Under the pieces are notes generated by a model. The model was not told the origin of the DNA. It worked only from the letters and a program-made list of their open reading frames with translations, and searched no databases. Made by a program: the position numbers and the translations under genes. A stretch of DNA of 64,000 nt from Phallusia mammillata (lineage: Eukaryota > Chordata > Ascidiacea > Phlebobranchia > Ascidiidae), in the NCBI GenBank assembly GCA_003260075.1, contig QLIY01000186.1:1-64000 (forward strand). The letters are read 5' to 3'. Positions within the stretch are counted from its first letter, which is position 1; every line of letters starts with the position of its first letter. Below are positions 26,601 through 35,000 of the stretch, piece after piece.

Positions 26601-26769
26601 GTAAGTGCCTGTAAATTAGCAGTAAATAAGGTTATCTACAAACAACGAGTTTTAACTGAAATTGAAGACTTAACTTAAACTTCACTTAACTTAAACAAAA
26701 CCAATCCTACGTACCATATTCATTTTGAACCATTTCCATCCCAGGCTGGTCACGGTTCTGTGCACTCAT
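15538..26769 (-). CDS. Right copy: type II membrane protein with coiled-coil stalk and DGGNNMY-box ectodomain (complete gene)
   Basis: I assembled this gene by hand; every splice phase closes. Exons, 5' to 3': 26769-26715, 25694-25534, 25198-25165, 23746-23663, 22752-22669, a cassette region (22529-18175), 17255-17211, 16724-16582, 16446-16388 or 16270-16212, 16082-15977 and 15705-15538 (TGA). There is no signal peptide. A hydrophobic helix at about residues 50-71, preceded by RK, predicts an N-in type II topology. The stalk exons encode Leu/Gln/Ser-rich helices. The C-terminal part (exons 9-12, about 157 residues) has a DGGNNMY box and looks beta-rich. Without haplotype repeats the model is about 405 residues. 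I do not recognise the family. A stalked cell-surface receptor or ligand is inference from the architecture. The assembled locus is a mosaic of two haplotypes. Confidence 0.72.
15977..16082 (-). CDS. Right gene exon 11
   Basis: 106 nt, entering at phase 2 and leaving at phase 0 before a GTAACA donor. It reads SDPLGNFLTVCKAGHPF, then VLSMLVLNRDGGSRRYYIR. The left exon (3669-3768) keeps the same borders but carries a gap in the middle. Confidence 0.68.
16212..16270 (-). CDS. Right gene exon 10, version a
   Basis: 59-nt exon starting IDVWTDSQSTMKV and ending YNTTYR. It is contiguous with exon 11. Flanking intron matches the other version with about 4 differences in 66 bases across a C10 gap, so the two are probably alleles. 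Mutually exclusive exons are the alternative. Confidence 0.65.
16388..16446 (-). CDS. Right gene exon 10, version b
   Basis: 59-nt exon, phase 0 to 2, starting VYVWAYSQSSVTV and ending YNTTYR, with GTAGGT donor. It is contiguous with exon 9. It differs from version a (16212-16270) at eight codons, all amino-acid changing. Confidence 0.65.
16582..16724 (-). CDS. Right gene exon 9, DGGNNMY-box exon
   Basis: 143 nt, entering at phase 1 and leaving at phase 0. It reads NFSFFDDLSKSASSIFP, then SLPNYYRYSYDGGNYY, then IRDGGNNMYNGGNE. The left exon (4076-4218) has ISDGGNNMYDFGNK at the end. I associate such DGG..MY..GN boxes with uncharacterised invertebrate secreted proteins, from memory only. Confidence 0.7.
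16866..16965 (-). CDS. Second haplotype of exon 9 (5' part only)
   Basis: The single n at 16865 joins 16626-16864 to a near copy, 16866-17104. The copy contains exon 9 up to the junction. It differs from the full exon by one Ser/Asn change and one silent change, so it is an allele and not a second exon. Confidence 0.6.
17211..17255 (-). CDS. Right gene exon 8
   Basis: 45-nt phase-1 exon, DYLGIISAQVTSGIE, with GTAAGT donor. It is identical in residues to the left exon 4446-4490 and is the last stalk exon before the globular domain. Confidence 0.68.
17568..17647. other. 80-C run, probable assembly gap
   Basis: Lies between right-gene exons 8 and 7. An unmatched sequence follows (to about 18120), so missing or misplaced sequence is likely here. 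Confidence 0.75.
18175..19999 (-). CDS. Right gene stalk cassettes: further exon 7 copies
   Basis: Exon 7 copies: 19999-19958 and 18883-18842 (42 nt each, STLQHNMS...) and 18228-18175 (54 nt, NTLQDNMSTMGSKLSYLQ). The first two lie in sequences (19396-20500 and 18281-19385) that match closely across a C10 gap, so they are probably the two alleles of one exon. The last corresponds to the only exon 7 of the left gene (4712-4765). Confidence 0.55.
18281..20500. repeat. 1.1-kb haplotype pair around run 19386-19395
   Basis: 18281-19385 and 19396-20500 match with a few percent difference. Each contains one 42-nt exon 7. The pair would wrongly double this cassette if taken at face value. Confidence 0.65.
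20662..22529 (-). CDS. Right gene stalk cassettes: exon 6 and exon 7 copies
   Basis: Exon 6 copies: 22529-22467 (63 nt), 21460-21398 (63 nt), 21539 to the gap (partial) and 20727-20662 (66 nt, AQLVSSVTSGLKSIQEQ...). Exon 7 copies: 21943-21890 (54 nt) and 20869-20825 (45 nt). All start and end in phase 1, so any number may be joined. Flanks show that 20697-21498 and 21510-22418 are largely the same sequence across a C11 gap, so some copies are alleles. My best estimate for this part is two exon 6 and one or two exon 7 copies. Confidence 0.55.
20697..22560. repeat. Haplotype pairs around runs 21499-21509 and 22419-22430
   Basis: 20697-21498 largely repeats as 21510-22418, with indels, and 21366-21498 repeats as 22431-22560. 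The exon 6 and exon 7 copies here are at least partly alleles. Confidence 0.55.
21631..21683 (-). pseudogene. Degenerate copy of stalk exon 5
   Basis: This matches exon 5 at both ends but lacks about 31 internal bases, which breaks frame, and the donor GTAAA is lost. It shows that the unit duplicated inside this gene once included exon 5 as well as exons 6 and 7. Confidence 0.5.
22669..22752 (-). CDS. Right gene exon 5, coiled-coil stalk
   Basis: 84-nt phase-1 exon starting AMNANYSSRLTATNNN, with CTAG acceptor and GTAAAAC donor. The left counterpart is 5957-6040. A degenerate fragment of this exon lies at about 21631-21683. Confidence 0.7.
22873..23190. mobile_element. hAT MITE (CAGTGGTTCTCAAAC ends)
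   Basis: 318 bp with inverted ends CAGTGGTTCTCAAAC and GTTTGAGAATCACTG. Perfect 8-bp target duplications ATCTAAAC lie at 22865-22872 and 23191-23198. The left block has the empty site near 6146-6153. Confidence 0.85.
23345..23515 (-). mobile_element. tRNA-derived SINE, right copy
   Basis: Same element in the same intron as the left copy (cagttggaagagcg A box and GGGTTCAAAACCC B box). The shared position shows that insertion preceded the block duplication. Confidence 0.65.
23663..23746 (-). CDS. Right gene exon 4, coiled-coil stalk
   Basis: 84-nt phase-1 exon reading ALQITLLKQITSSTEAIQ and ending in a Trp-Lys. The left counterpart 6621-6704 starts ALQTTLLKQINTSNQAIQ. Spacing of Leu/Ile fits a heptad helix. 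Confidence 0.7.
24133..24734. mobile_element. hAT MITE (CAGGGGTCGCCAACC ends)
   Basis: 602 bp with near-perfect inverted ends. Perfect target duplications GCCTAGAA lie at 24125-24132 and 24735-24742. It sits in the intron between exons 3 and 4, and the left block is uninterrupted at this site. Confidence 0.85.
25165..25198 (-). CDS. Right gene exon 3 (34 nt)
   Basis: Microexon encoding ISAKVEMETRQ plus one base. It is identical to the left exon at 7461-7494, including the ctag acceptor and GTAAG donor. It restores phase 1 for the run of symmetric stalk exons that follows. Confidence 0.65.
25534..25694 (-). CDS. Right gene exon 2, transmembrane exon
   Basis: The acceptor is TTTCTGCAG-like (ctttgcag) and the donor is GTATGA after codon TCG. 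It encodes 54 residues: a charged helix, then RK, then a hydrophobic run starting LMWLSLIF and ending near VAIHF. The left exon 8699-8859 has the same length with 11 residue differences. Confidence 0.72.
25956..26236. mobile_element. hAT MITE (CAGTGGTTCCCAAAC ends)
   Basis: 281 bp with ends CAGTGGTTCCCAAAC and GTTTGGGAACCGCTG. Perfect target duplications GGATAAAG lie at 25948-25955 and 26237-26244. It sits in the intron between exons 1 and 2. Confidence 0.85.
26715..26769 (-). CDS. Right gene exon 1, start codon
   Basis: This exon encodes 18 residues beginning MSAQNRDQPGMEM. It ends in phase 1 before a GTACGT donor. The ATG is placed here because the left gene has the same start (MSAQNPDQPGMEM) and the same donor, and because the codon completes correctly into exon 2. 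Confidence 0.7.
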
Positions 26770-27306
26770 TGTCTTTAGCAGTTGCATGCAAAGCTTATCA
26801 CTCTGACAAAGAATATAACTCTTGATACTCAGCAGTGTGTTTTTATGCTTTTATTAGGACTGGAAATAGTTACAGCGCGTTCTTCTTTCGAAACGGGCTG
26901 TGTCTTAACGAGTCATTCTTCTCCCGCGTTAAAATGCTTAGTCAGCATTATTTTTACACAGGAGGAAATTTCCCATTAGGCCTGCGAGAAAGCCTTACAA
27001 TGGTGTTAACTTTTTACGGCGTTTTCTATTTTTAATGACTATTATGTTTTGACCCTGTTTGGTTTCCAAAGAGAAGTTAAATAAAAAAAAGAAATATCTT
27101 CGAAATTAGACTAAATGTGAATAAAGTGCTTACACAGTTTCTTTACAATATATCTAAAACCTTACCCAGTGTTGTATGGGGGGTAAATTAGGGCCTGCGG
27201 CCGATTTTATTACAAACAAAGCTTATGTGAGGTCTAAATGTTGGTAAAATAGCCACACAAATGAGTGTGAAGCCAGGCCCGAGCCTGTTTTGTCTACACT
27301 CTTGTC

Positions 27307-27597
27307 CAGAGGTGTCCAAAGTGCGACCCGCTGCGGCATTTCACGTCGCCCACGGGCTGTTGTTTATGACCCGCCTTGGATTTAGTTTTGGTGTTTTCGC
27401 GACTTTAATCAAAAGCTATCCATGCAACTTTCTTTACCGGTAAAAGAAAATATACTTGGTGCTGACCCAACAAAATCCCACAATTTGCTTAAATCCCGTG
27501 TTCTAATTCTACGGGAAAAACTTCGTATAAAAACCTTGGCCTCCGGGCGTTTCACCTGAAAAACATTGACCTACATAACAAAAAGTTGACACCCCTG
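27307..27597. mobile_element. hAT MITE nested in another repeat
   Basis: Ends are CAGAGGTGTCC and its decayed inverse (GACACCCCTG). The 8-bp flanks ctcttgtc and ctacagtc agree at 5 of 8. It interrupts a repeat with gcc(c)gagcc(c)g words, pieces of which also occur near 10800-10950 and 51490-51620. Confidence 0.55.
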
Positions 27598-27599
27598 CT

Positions 27600-29379
27600 A
27601 CAGTCCGAGCCCGGTCCGATTTACAAATTTGAACTGACTGCAGAACACTGGAAGCATAGACCAGTTTATCGTCGTTTCATATAATTTAAATTCCTCGCAA
27701 ACAAAACGAAAAAGCGAAGAGAAAAGGAGCAGCAAAGAAAACTGATAACACTGCTTGTGTGGGGTGCGAAAAAAAAAACGGGCAGAAATACTCACAAATA
27801 ACACGTTTATGTAAAGATAACATCACTATTTGTGCCTCAGTGAAACGCGAGGTCAATAACATCATATAGGCTAATTTTTTATGTCCAAACTTCACAATTG
27901 AGCAATTAATATGTGTTTTGGATTTTCATGTTTTAAACTTTGTGTACAATAAAGCCACAACAATTTTAATTTACTTTGCATTAAAAGCAGTTGAATCAAA
28001 ATAAACCTTGATTCGTCTTAATAGCAATTATCGCCCTTCAGCAGTTGAGCGCTATTGATGTAAAAGGTTTAAAGACAGGACGTCGTTTAAACGTTTTTGA
28101 GGTATTTTGTGAACGCGTCTCACTAAATGAGGCCTAAATATACGTTGCAGGGCGTAGACCAGCTGTTCCGGATGTTTAACGCTGCACTGATGCGGTAGAT
28201 ACTGCAGCGACGGCAAAAACGGTTGAAAAGTTCAAGATCGCACAGTAAACAACACCATTTTGAATGTGTATTATGTTTAAGTCGCTATAAAACTGAATTG
28301 TGTGGTTCATAGAACCAATTAATTCCACTATGCAAGTCAATTATTTTTATCTGTAGCGATATACAAAATTCCTCTCGCACAAGGATAACTCAAATTTTGA
28401 TGATTTTACGCATGTCGAATGTGCAATCGAGCAAAATAGAATTCTTTTAGTTTAGTCAGTGCAAGGGCTTCGGGATACAGAGCGGTGATAATCAGTAAAG
28501 TTAATCTAGTGTAGAAATTTGATCGGTCGGTTGCAGGCGGTAACGCGACCCTCCGGTATGTGATACTGATCGGAAAGAAAAGACAATTTAAATCTACTTT
28601 CAGCTAGAAATTGAAACCGTTTCATACGTATCAAGGTAAAACACCACTTTTTCACGTTTTCGTACCAAGTGAATTTCGAATAAGCAACGGACAAATAACC
28701 ATAGAAGTTCTGACCATGACGGTTTTTAGTATTCTGACAAGAAACAAACAAGCCAATAGATTTAAAAAAAATGGTTTGACATTTTGTGTCATGAAGAACG
28801 TCATCCCCCCCCCCTGACCATGACGGTTTTTAGTATTCTGACAAGAAACAAACAAGCCAATACATTTAAAAAAAATGTTTTGACATCTTGTGTCATGAAG
28901 AACGTCACGTTTTTACAAATATAAATCGCGTGTTTGTTTCTTGTCAGAATAAATAAAATCGTGATAGTATACCTAAGTTACTCGGGTTGAGTGCACAAAG
29001 CTCGTTAGAAACCCGCTTCAGGCATACATCTTACGCGTCCCATAGCACTGCCTAAGAAAACGATGAAGCAGAAATAAGTTAACAGTGACATCGTAACACA
29101 CGAATTGTGAGAATGTGCAGTTGAATCAGGAACATAACAATATAAGCGACATCGCAGTACGTCAAAGGTCACGTGACGGGAAAGCGCGAAGGGAGCCACG
29201 TGGGCCGAAAAGAAGTCGGCAAGATAAACACTAGCACAGAAGACACCACAATGATCCGAGAGTTTTGCGCTGATTTTTGTGCGAATAACCAAAAGGAGGG
29301 TACGTGTAAGCGACAGTGTATAATAATATGTGGACGCAATATGGCACAAAACGAAGCAGAAACGATGACACGTAAACCC
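27600..29379. other. No gene seen
   Basis: After the nested MITE this is AT-rich unique sequence and one haplotype pair. CACGTG-type E-boxes occur near 29170-29205, downstream of the Q/P-rich gene's stop codon. Confidence 0.5.
28711..28909. repeat. Haplotype pair around run 28805-28814
   Basis: 28711-28804 and 28815-28909 begin with the same tgaccatgacggttttta and differ at few positions. Confidence 0.7.
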
Positions 29380-32018
29380 CTATTCAAATGCGTTTAAGAT
29401 CCTTGGCGGAAGAAAACTCGAAAATCCGTTCAAAATTCCTCCGCCCAAAGATGTCCCTCCGCCGTTTTGTGGCGCCGTGAAAAACTGATTTTCAAAAGAT
29501 GGCGTCACCATCAGTTCGCGTGGCGTCACCATATCGCCCGATGACGTCAGGTACGATGATGTACCAGGGTTCTGAAGACCGGACATAAATAAGTTTTGCG
29601 CCAGGTACGCGGCCTCATCGGGAAACGGAGGCGGCTGTCGTGAACTCATATAAGGCAGCAAAGAACCGTTCACACCCTTCACGCTGTGATTCAAAAACGT
29701 CTGTCCAGTCGACGCTTGGTTCCGTTGCTTGGCAACTGCTTGTGAATCGTGTTTGGGCATTTTGCGAGGCGGCTGTTGCTGCTGCTGGGATTGGTAGCTC
29801 GTTTCATTCGGGGACAGCGTTCTCTTGTGTCGTCGAACAGTTTGCCCCGCGAGGCCAGCTGCTATTGCTTGCTGGTCGACCAGATGCTGTTGTTTGATGT
29901 GATGCTGCGGTTGCGGTGGCTTTGAGATGTCACCCCCCTTGCTGCGTTGTGTGTTCATAGACGACTTGGCTCGCTTTGTCATCTGGCATACTGCGCACGC
30001 GCAATACACAGCCGGCATCTCCCACGGCCGGTCGTCGTACAACGGCTTCATGGCCGACGCGTCGTACTTGAGTAATTCCTGTTGTTGCAAGTGAGGAAAA
30101 CCTCCGTTTAGTTTCCCGGCGAATTCGTGTGCCATAGTGCTCGGCGTCATGGGCGTTTGACCGCAGGAGTTCATCACCGAAATAGGGTTCTGACTTAGCA
30201 AGGCCGTCTGCTCATAAATCCTTCTTAATTTCTCCGTAGCTTGTGAACAGTCCGACCAGGCCATAGCGGCAATAGTCGAAATCTGATGCAAATACTCCGG
30301 TCCGGGAACGCAATTCATGCTTTCTTGCCAAGCGCTACTCATGGGTCCCACCGATTGAGGAGTTTGCTGTCTTCTACTCAACTGAGTAACAGACGGCGCC
30401 GTCCGTAACCTTTCACCGTTGAACGTGTTCTGCTGGTGCCGGGTCTGTTCGCCTCGATTCATAAGGCGGTACCGGCAGTCGGTGGGTGGGGCTATCATCA
30501 GGAGGAATGGACTGGCGTTTGGGTCCCGTGGGCGCGCTTGGAGCTGTTGTATCCGTTTGGAACGGGTGTGGGGCACTGCGAAAATCAGATACGTGGGTTA
30601 GGTCTTTGTCTTGTCACAATAAATATTTAACTCTCAAGCGGCAAGATATAACCCCCTTAGGCAAAATATTGTTGGAGAAATTGCGGCACTGATGTTTAGA
30701 ATAGTAAACAGAAGGTCGACGCCTTGTCTGTTTTGCATTAAGTGCGCCAAGCCGTGGTATAAATAGATGGGGATAACATCTAAGAAAACCTGGCCGAAGC
30801 TGGTTTGTTTGCTTTGGACAAATTAGACTGGAATTTAGCAAAGGCATCAAACACGCAGCCCACCAACTGTTGAATTTTACCATGCTAAAAACACGTTAAA
30901 AAAGTGCACTCTTGCAAACAGAGCTTTCAATTTGCATATAGTGCCATTTGATCAGCTAATGAGATAAGACCATGTCAACATCAAATGTCCTTTTAACAAC
31001 AATGCCTCTTGCGCACATTTTTAAGATGTTATATGGGACTTGAGCAAAATTTTTTATGTCAGTAGCACTGACTTATAGGCCAGTTTAAGTAACAGTCCGT
31101 TGATAATTATATCGTTCAGTCATAACAAACAAGGGTTTAAATTGTTACCAGGCTCTTGTTACAAGGGAAAGTTATTGTTTGTTAAACGCGTCCGGTCCAA
31201 ATAGGTGACTTCCCGGTTGACTGTCAAGATGCGCGTGACGTCACATACACGTCACCGAACCGTGACGAAAGGTGCCGCCGAAATGGGAGGGTGTTTGTAA
31301 ATATTTATAAGTGCGGTGCACTGGCACTTCCGAACATACGGGACGGTGGCGGTTCGTCTTTGCTCATTATAGTGCATTTCGCATCGGTAATGTATTGGCG
31401 TAGAAATGACCTGTAACACTGCTTTAAACTTTTTATGTCTTGTTTAAAACATTTTTCGCCGTTGATTAGAAAGATGATCTACAATAACGCTTTAACTGAC
31501 TGTGACTTTTATCTTGAGTTATTTTAGAACAGAAATAAATTGCAATTGCTTAAACCTTTTGGCTAAAACGTACAATTTGTTTCGTAACTTTGAAAATGTC
31601 GGTTCTTATTTAAACGGAATTGAAGGATTTTTGCTCTTGTGGACTCTGTATGTTGTTAACGCTTGTTCAATTTAAGTTTGAACATTGATTTGAAAATAAA
31701 TGTAAGTAAAACAACCCCCCTTTTAAAAAAGATTCATAATTAAGTGCAATTTTTTGCTTGGTGGCAACGCTGTAACAGAAGTAACCCTAAACCCAAGCAT
31801 ACAGCCAAGGCGCCATTCTCAAGCGTAAGTAAGCAAAAAACTCAACACTAACCTGTGACGGATCTCTTCGGAATGAGGACCTGCATTTTTGGCTGAGTCA
31901 TCGTTTGCATGACGAAATCCCTCATTCGATGCAGAGTCAAATGACTGCTTGATTCCCACATAAACATGTCGTTTCGTTCGTTGTCATCCGCTCCCGTAAC
32001 AGCTGCTGTATTCGCCAT
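29380..32018 (-). CDS. Q/P-rich protein, two exons, 453 residues; possibly FAM222-like
   Basis: Exon 1 is 32018-31853 (55 codons plus one base, GTTAGT donor) and exon 2 is 30575-29380 (cgcag acceptor, TAG stop). The phase-1 join gives an uninterrupted frame. Exon 1 holds a helix (HLTLHRMRDFVMQTM) followed by a basic stretch that crosses the junction (QVLIPKRSVT|VPHTRSKR). Exon 2 has a predicted helix around AAMAWSDCSQATEKLRRIYE, a Cys pair (YCACAVC), a Q-rich tract and a Pro/Gly/Phe-rich tail. The order 'helix, P, hIP, VP, basic' loosely recalls FAM222A/B, but I could not align the rest, so I give no symbol. A nuclear cofactor role is only suggested by composition. Confidence 0.7.
31235..31387 (+). 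promoter_or_regulatory. CRE plus TATA promoter-like element inside an intron
   Basis: A palindromic GTGACGTCAC (31235-31244) is followed by further TGACG motifs, then TATTTATAAG (31302-31311), GC-richer sequence, and a donor-like G|GTAATG near 31387. This spacing is what a core promoter reading rightward would show. It lies in the intron of the minus-strand Q/P-rich gene, so it would drive an antisense or divergent transcript. I found no convincing downstream coding exon. Confidence 0.35.
31853..32018 (-). CDS. Exon 1 of the Q/P-rich gene
   Basis: The first ATG gives MANTAAVTGADDNERND. An upstream GTG would extend the frame by four codons but is not a usual animal start. The exon ends in phase 1. 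Confidence 0.65.
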
Positions 32019-35000
32019 GCTCTTGTCCACTCTTTACAAGTCCCCAACAGGTGAATAACAGCTTGGGGTGTAGTAGCGCGACGCCCTATCGCCTACGCTA
32101 GTTTAAAGGGCGCGCTAGACCTCACAGAGTTTTTAACAGATTCACTTAAGCTTCTGTAAAACCAAATGGTCATTTATTAATTTGCGATCTGTATTTACAC
32201 ACTTTACAGTTCACTGTTAAGGCGGAGTGTTTCATTGCCAACAGAAGAGCAAACAGACAATCGTTGATATGTTGCTACGCGCTGCAAATGAACTAATTTT
32301 TGGTAAGCTATATTCCTTGGCATTGATAAAGATATTTTTGACAACAACAATATATAACATCTTATGCTAGAAATGTTACAGTAAAGGCAACTGTTTGCGT
32401 TGCATGTATACGAATTCCTCCGCATCATCTACTTTCTACTACCTTCAAACTTAAACTCTGACATGCTTTCGTCGCTTGCATACATATCATATGTTATAAA
32501 AGCACAAAGGACACAGTTACAAACACGAAACCTATGCTGGTACGATTCTGACGCACCAAACAGCGCAAAAGGACTTTCAGAACATCCAGCAACTCCAGAA
32601 TACAAGCTGACACCGCTAATTTCACAAGATAACAGCCGATTTGCGCCGTACAGAGCCGACAACGTGGAGTGCCTTGCGAAAGAGCGGCAATTTGGTCAAA
32701 GTAATTGGCGCAAAGGACCTTTCTTTTGGGCCGGACGGGGCGATTTGGTCTGGGCGTGTTTGATACTCGTTGCCTGGCCAATTTGGCGTTTAAAAATTCA
32801 CGACCGGCTCGCACGAAACAAGGACAAGTCGCAACAACTCCGCCACGCTGACTCCCGTATCGTCGTCCGCCTGTGATCTACAATAACAATCGAGCACGTA
32901 ACGAGAGCAACGTTCATGTCACAGATGCGTGTGACACGACAAACGACGGGTGATGCCAAAATGACGCCAAAGGCCACCGGATGAGGAGACAATGTAGTTT
33001 ACGACTTCCAACTAAGCAACGAAACAGATATTCTCCTTGTTTTTTGGTGCAATTATGTCGCTGTATGTTCTTTCACCAAGCAAAATTAACTCAACTCAAA
33101 GCACCCAAATGGAAGTTATGGCAGCTAAGTTACTGCAGAAAACAAACCTGCGTTCGGGATATGACTTACAGCAATACCATTGTAACTTAAAAACTCTTAA
33201 GCGTTTCTGAACACAATGGGTACTGATGAACTTACACACAAACTTGACGATAGCTATCAAACAAACAAGTCGTAATCGCTATCCTGTCGTATTTTTCACC
33301 TGGTGTTTGACATGACAAAAGTCCTCTCATTACCCTTTTATCAGTCTAAGATTTCACCCAGCCGAGAAGATACAATAAAGAAGGTTTGGCATAAATACTC
33401 GTTTAAAACGTTACCCACGCATAGGTTTGATATTCAATGTACAATCACCTCTTCTAAACAATTCTGCCTGCTGCTGTTGTCAGTGCGTCAGTGATTACAT
33501 CACTCACGACTGTCTGACGACAACCTTGGTGAGTCTTGGCGACCGAGTTTTAAGAGCTTTCCGAGCGCAAGGCGTTCCAGGGGGTTGCGCCGGACCGTCA
33601 GCCGAATTAAACACATTTTTTGGTTCGATCGTAGTCGGTAATGGTTATCGAGCGCCGCGGCGCCGAAAGATTGTTGCCCCCTTCTGAATCAATTCGAATC
33701 AAGAATCCTGCGTTCGATACCCAACGCTCTACGCCGTTCGACAATTGAAAAGCCAAACACATCGAAGAAGCCCCATCAATCCTTCGGATCGGCCGTTGTA
33801 GATACCATTGGGTTGCGGGCGATTAGAAATTCCATTATACAAGCGGCCGACTGACGCAAAATGGCGGCTCTCTGGGAACAAGTCCGTTGTTGCGTTTATG
33901 ACGGCATAAAATCCATTGTTTTCGCCAACGAGAGATTATCTCGCGATCACGTGACGTTTCGAGCTCGCATTGTTCGCGTTTGCAAAGCCGAATAAGCGTG
34001 AAATCGAATTGCGCGGTTTATGTGGCGTGCCGAGGCGACTGATGTTCATTGTTATGCTCTTTCCCGAGCGCTGGAATGCAACCGCTTCGCTGGAAACGTA
34101 GCCCGCTATCAGAGGCCAAGCCCACGATACCGATATGAGCGTGTCTTTCTTGCTTAGCAATGCATCCCATGACTAAAAGCAGGCGATATTTCCTATCTTA
34201 TCATTCCGAAGCGCCAAAACGTTTATTGTAAAGCAAGAAAACTGGCTTGAAGATGATGTAGATTCTCCTAACAAGCTATTGAAGCTCTGTCTAAGCGAGA
34301 CAGAATGATATGGACCTAAACTTACCACATTCTTTCACACTTATATAGCACGTTTCGTAGGGAAAAATTTATAACACTGGTGCGGTATCTACCTAAACGC
34401 GCCTTACCGTCTCGTAACCGTAATTAAGTCGTCCAACGCCAAGGAGAATAGCCTTTCAAACCGAGACCGGTCTATCACTTGGCCGTTGGATTGTTAAATA
34501 AGGCGATAGTGGTGTAAACTGTCGAGATGATGACGACATATGGTCCTTTCTCTGTCGTCAACGACGAACTGTTCCGTCACTTTGATTGTGGTTTATTGCA
34601 TGCGCGGCGTTTCTATTGACCTCCTGTGCATTATCGCTTCGGTCTCGACCTACTTACAACATACATACGCATACGTTTGTGCTTTATAAGCAGCTGCACC
34701 GTACCGTAAGAGTGTTGGATACTTAATATTGGTGAAAACAACAGAAGACTAATATCTATTCTCATTAAAATATGTAAGACTGAAATATATCTTTAATTTT
34801 GTATTTTCTGTAGGCCTGGCATACACACCACTGTTAGGCCCAATAACGTAGAAATCACTGAACAAGTGAGCTCCTTGCATATTTTTTCTGCTAGTGCAGG
34901 TTTTGCAAGCATGTCTGTTTTTAATCATGCTAGAATCCAAAAACTTTTTTGTAAACTGAACAGCGGTTTGTCGAGTTTTTCAGATTGAAAACTTTTAAAT

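Larger units (their letters stand above)
12430..27050. repeat. Right block of the segmental duplication
   Basis: It is longer than the left block because of extra stalk cassettes (18.2-22.5 kb), five hAT MITEs and an unmatched insertion at about 17460-18120. The five MITEs are absent from the left block, so they inserted after the duplication. The intronic tRNA-SINE and the foldback element occur in both and predate it. Confidence 0.7.

Noticed and set aside
1-27050. The two receptor-gene blocks as simply the two haplotypes of one locus
   Set aside because: Block divergence by eye (about 10%) exceeds that of haplotype pairs (about 2-6%). Five MITEs, the cassette number and the loss of exon 12 also differ. 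I favour paralogues but cannot fully exclude extreme haplotypes.
32400-32876. 158-codon plus-strand open frame
   Set aside because: No motif, domain or splice context, and a long open frame on the opposite strand as well. It looks like chance in a GC-richer patch.
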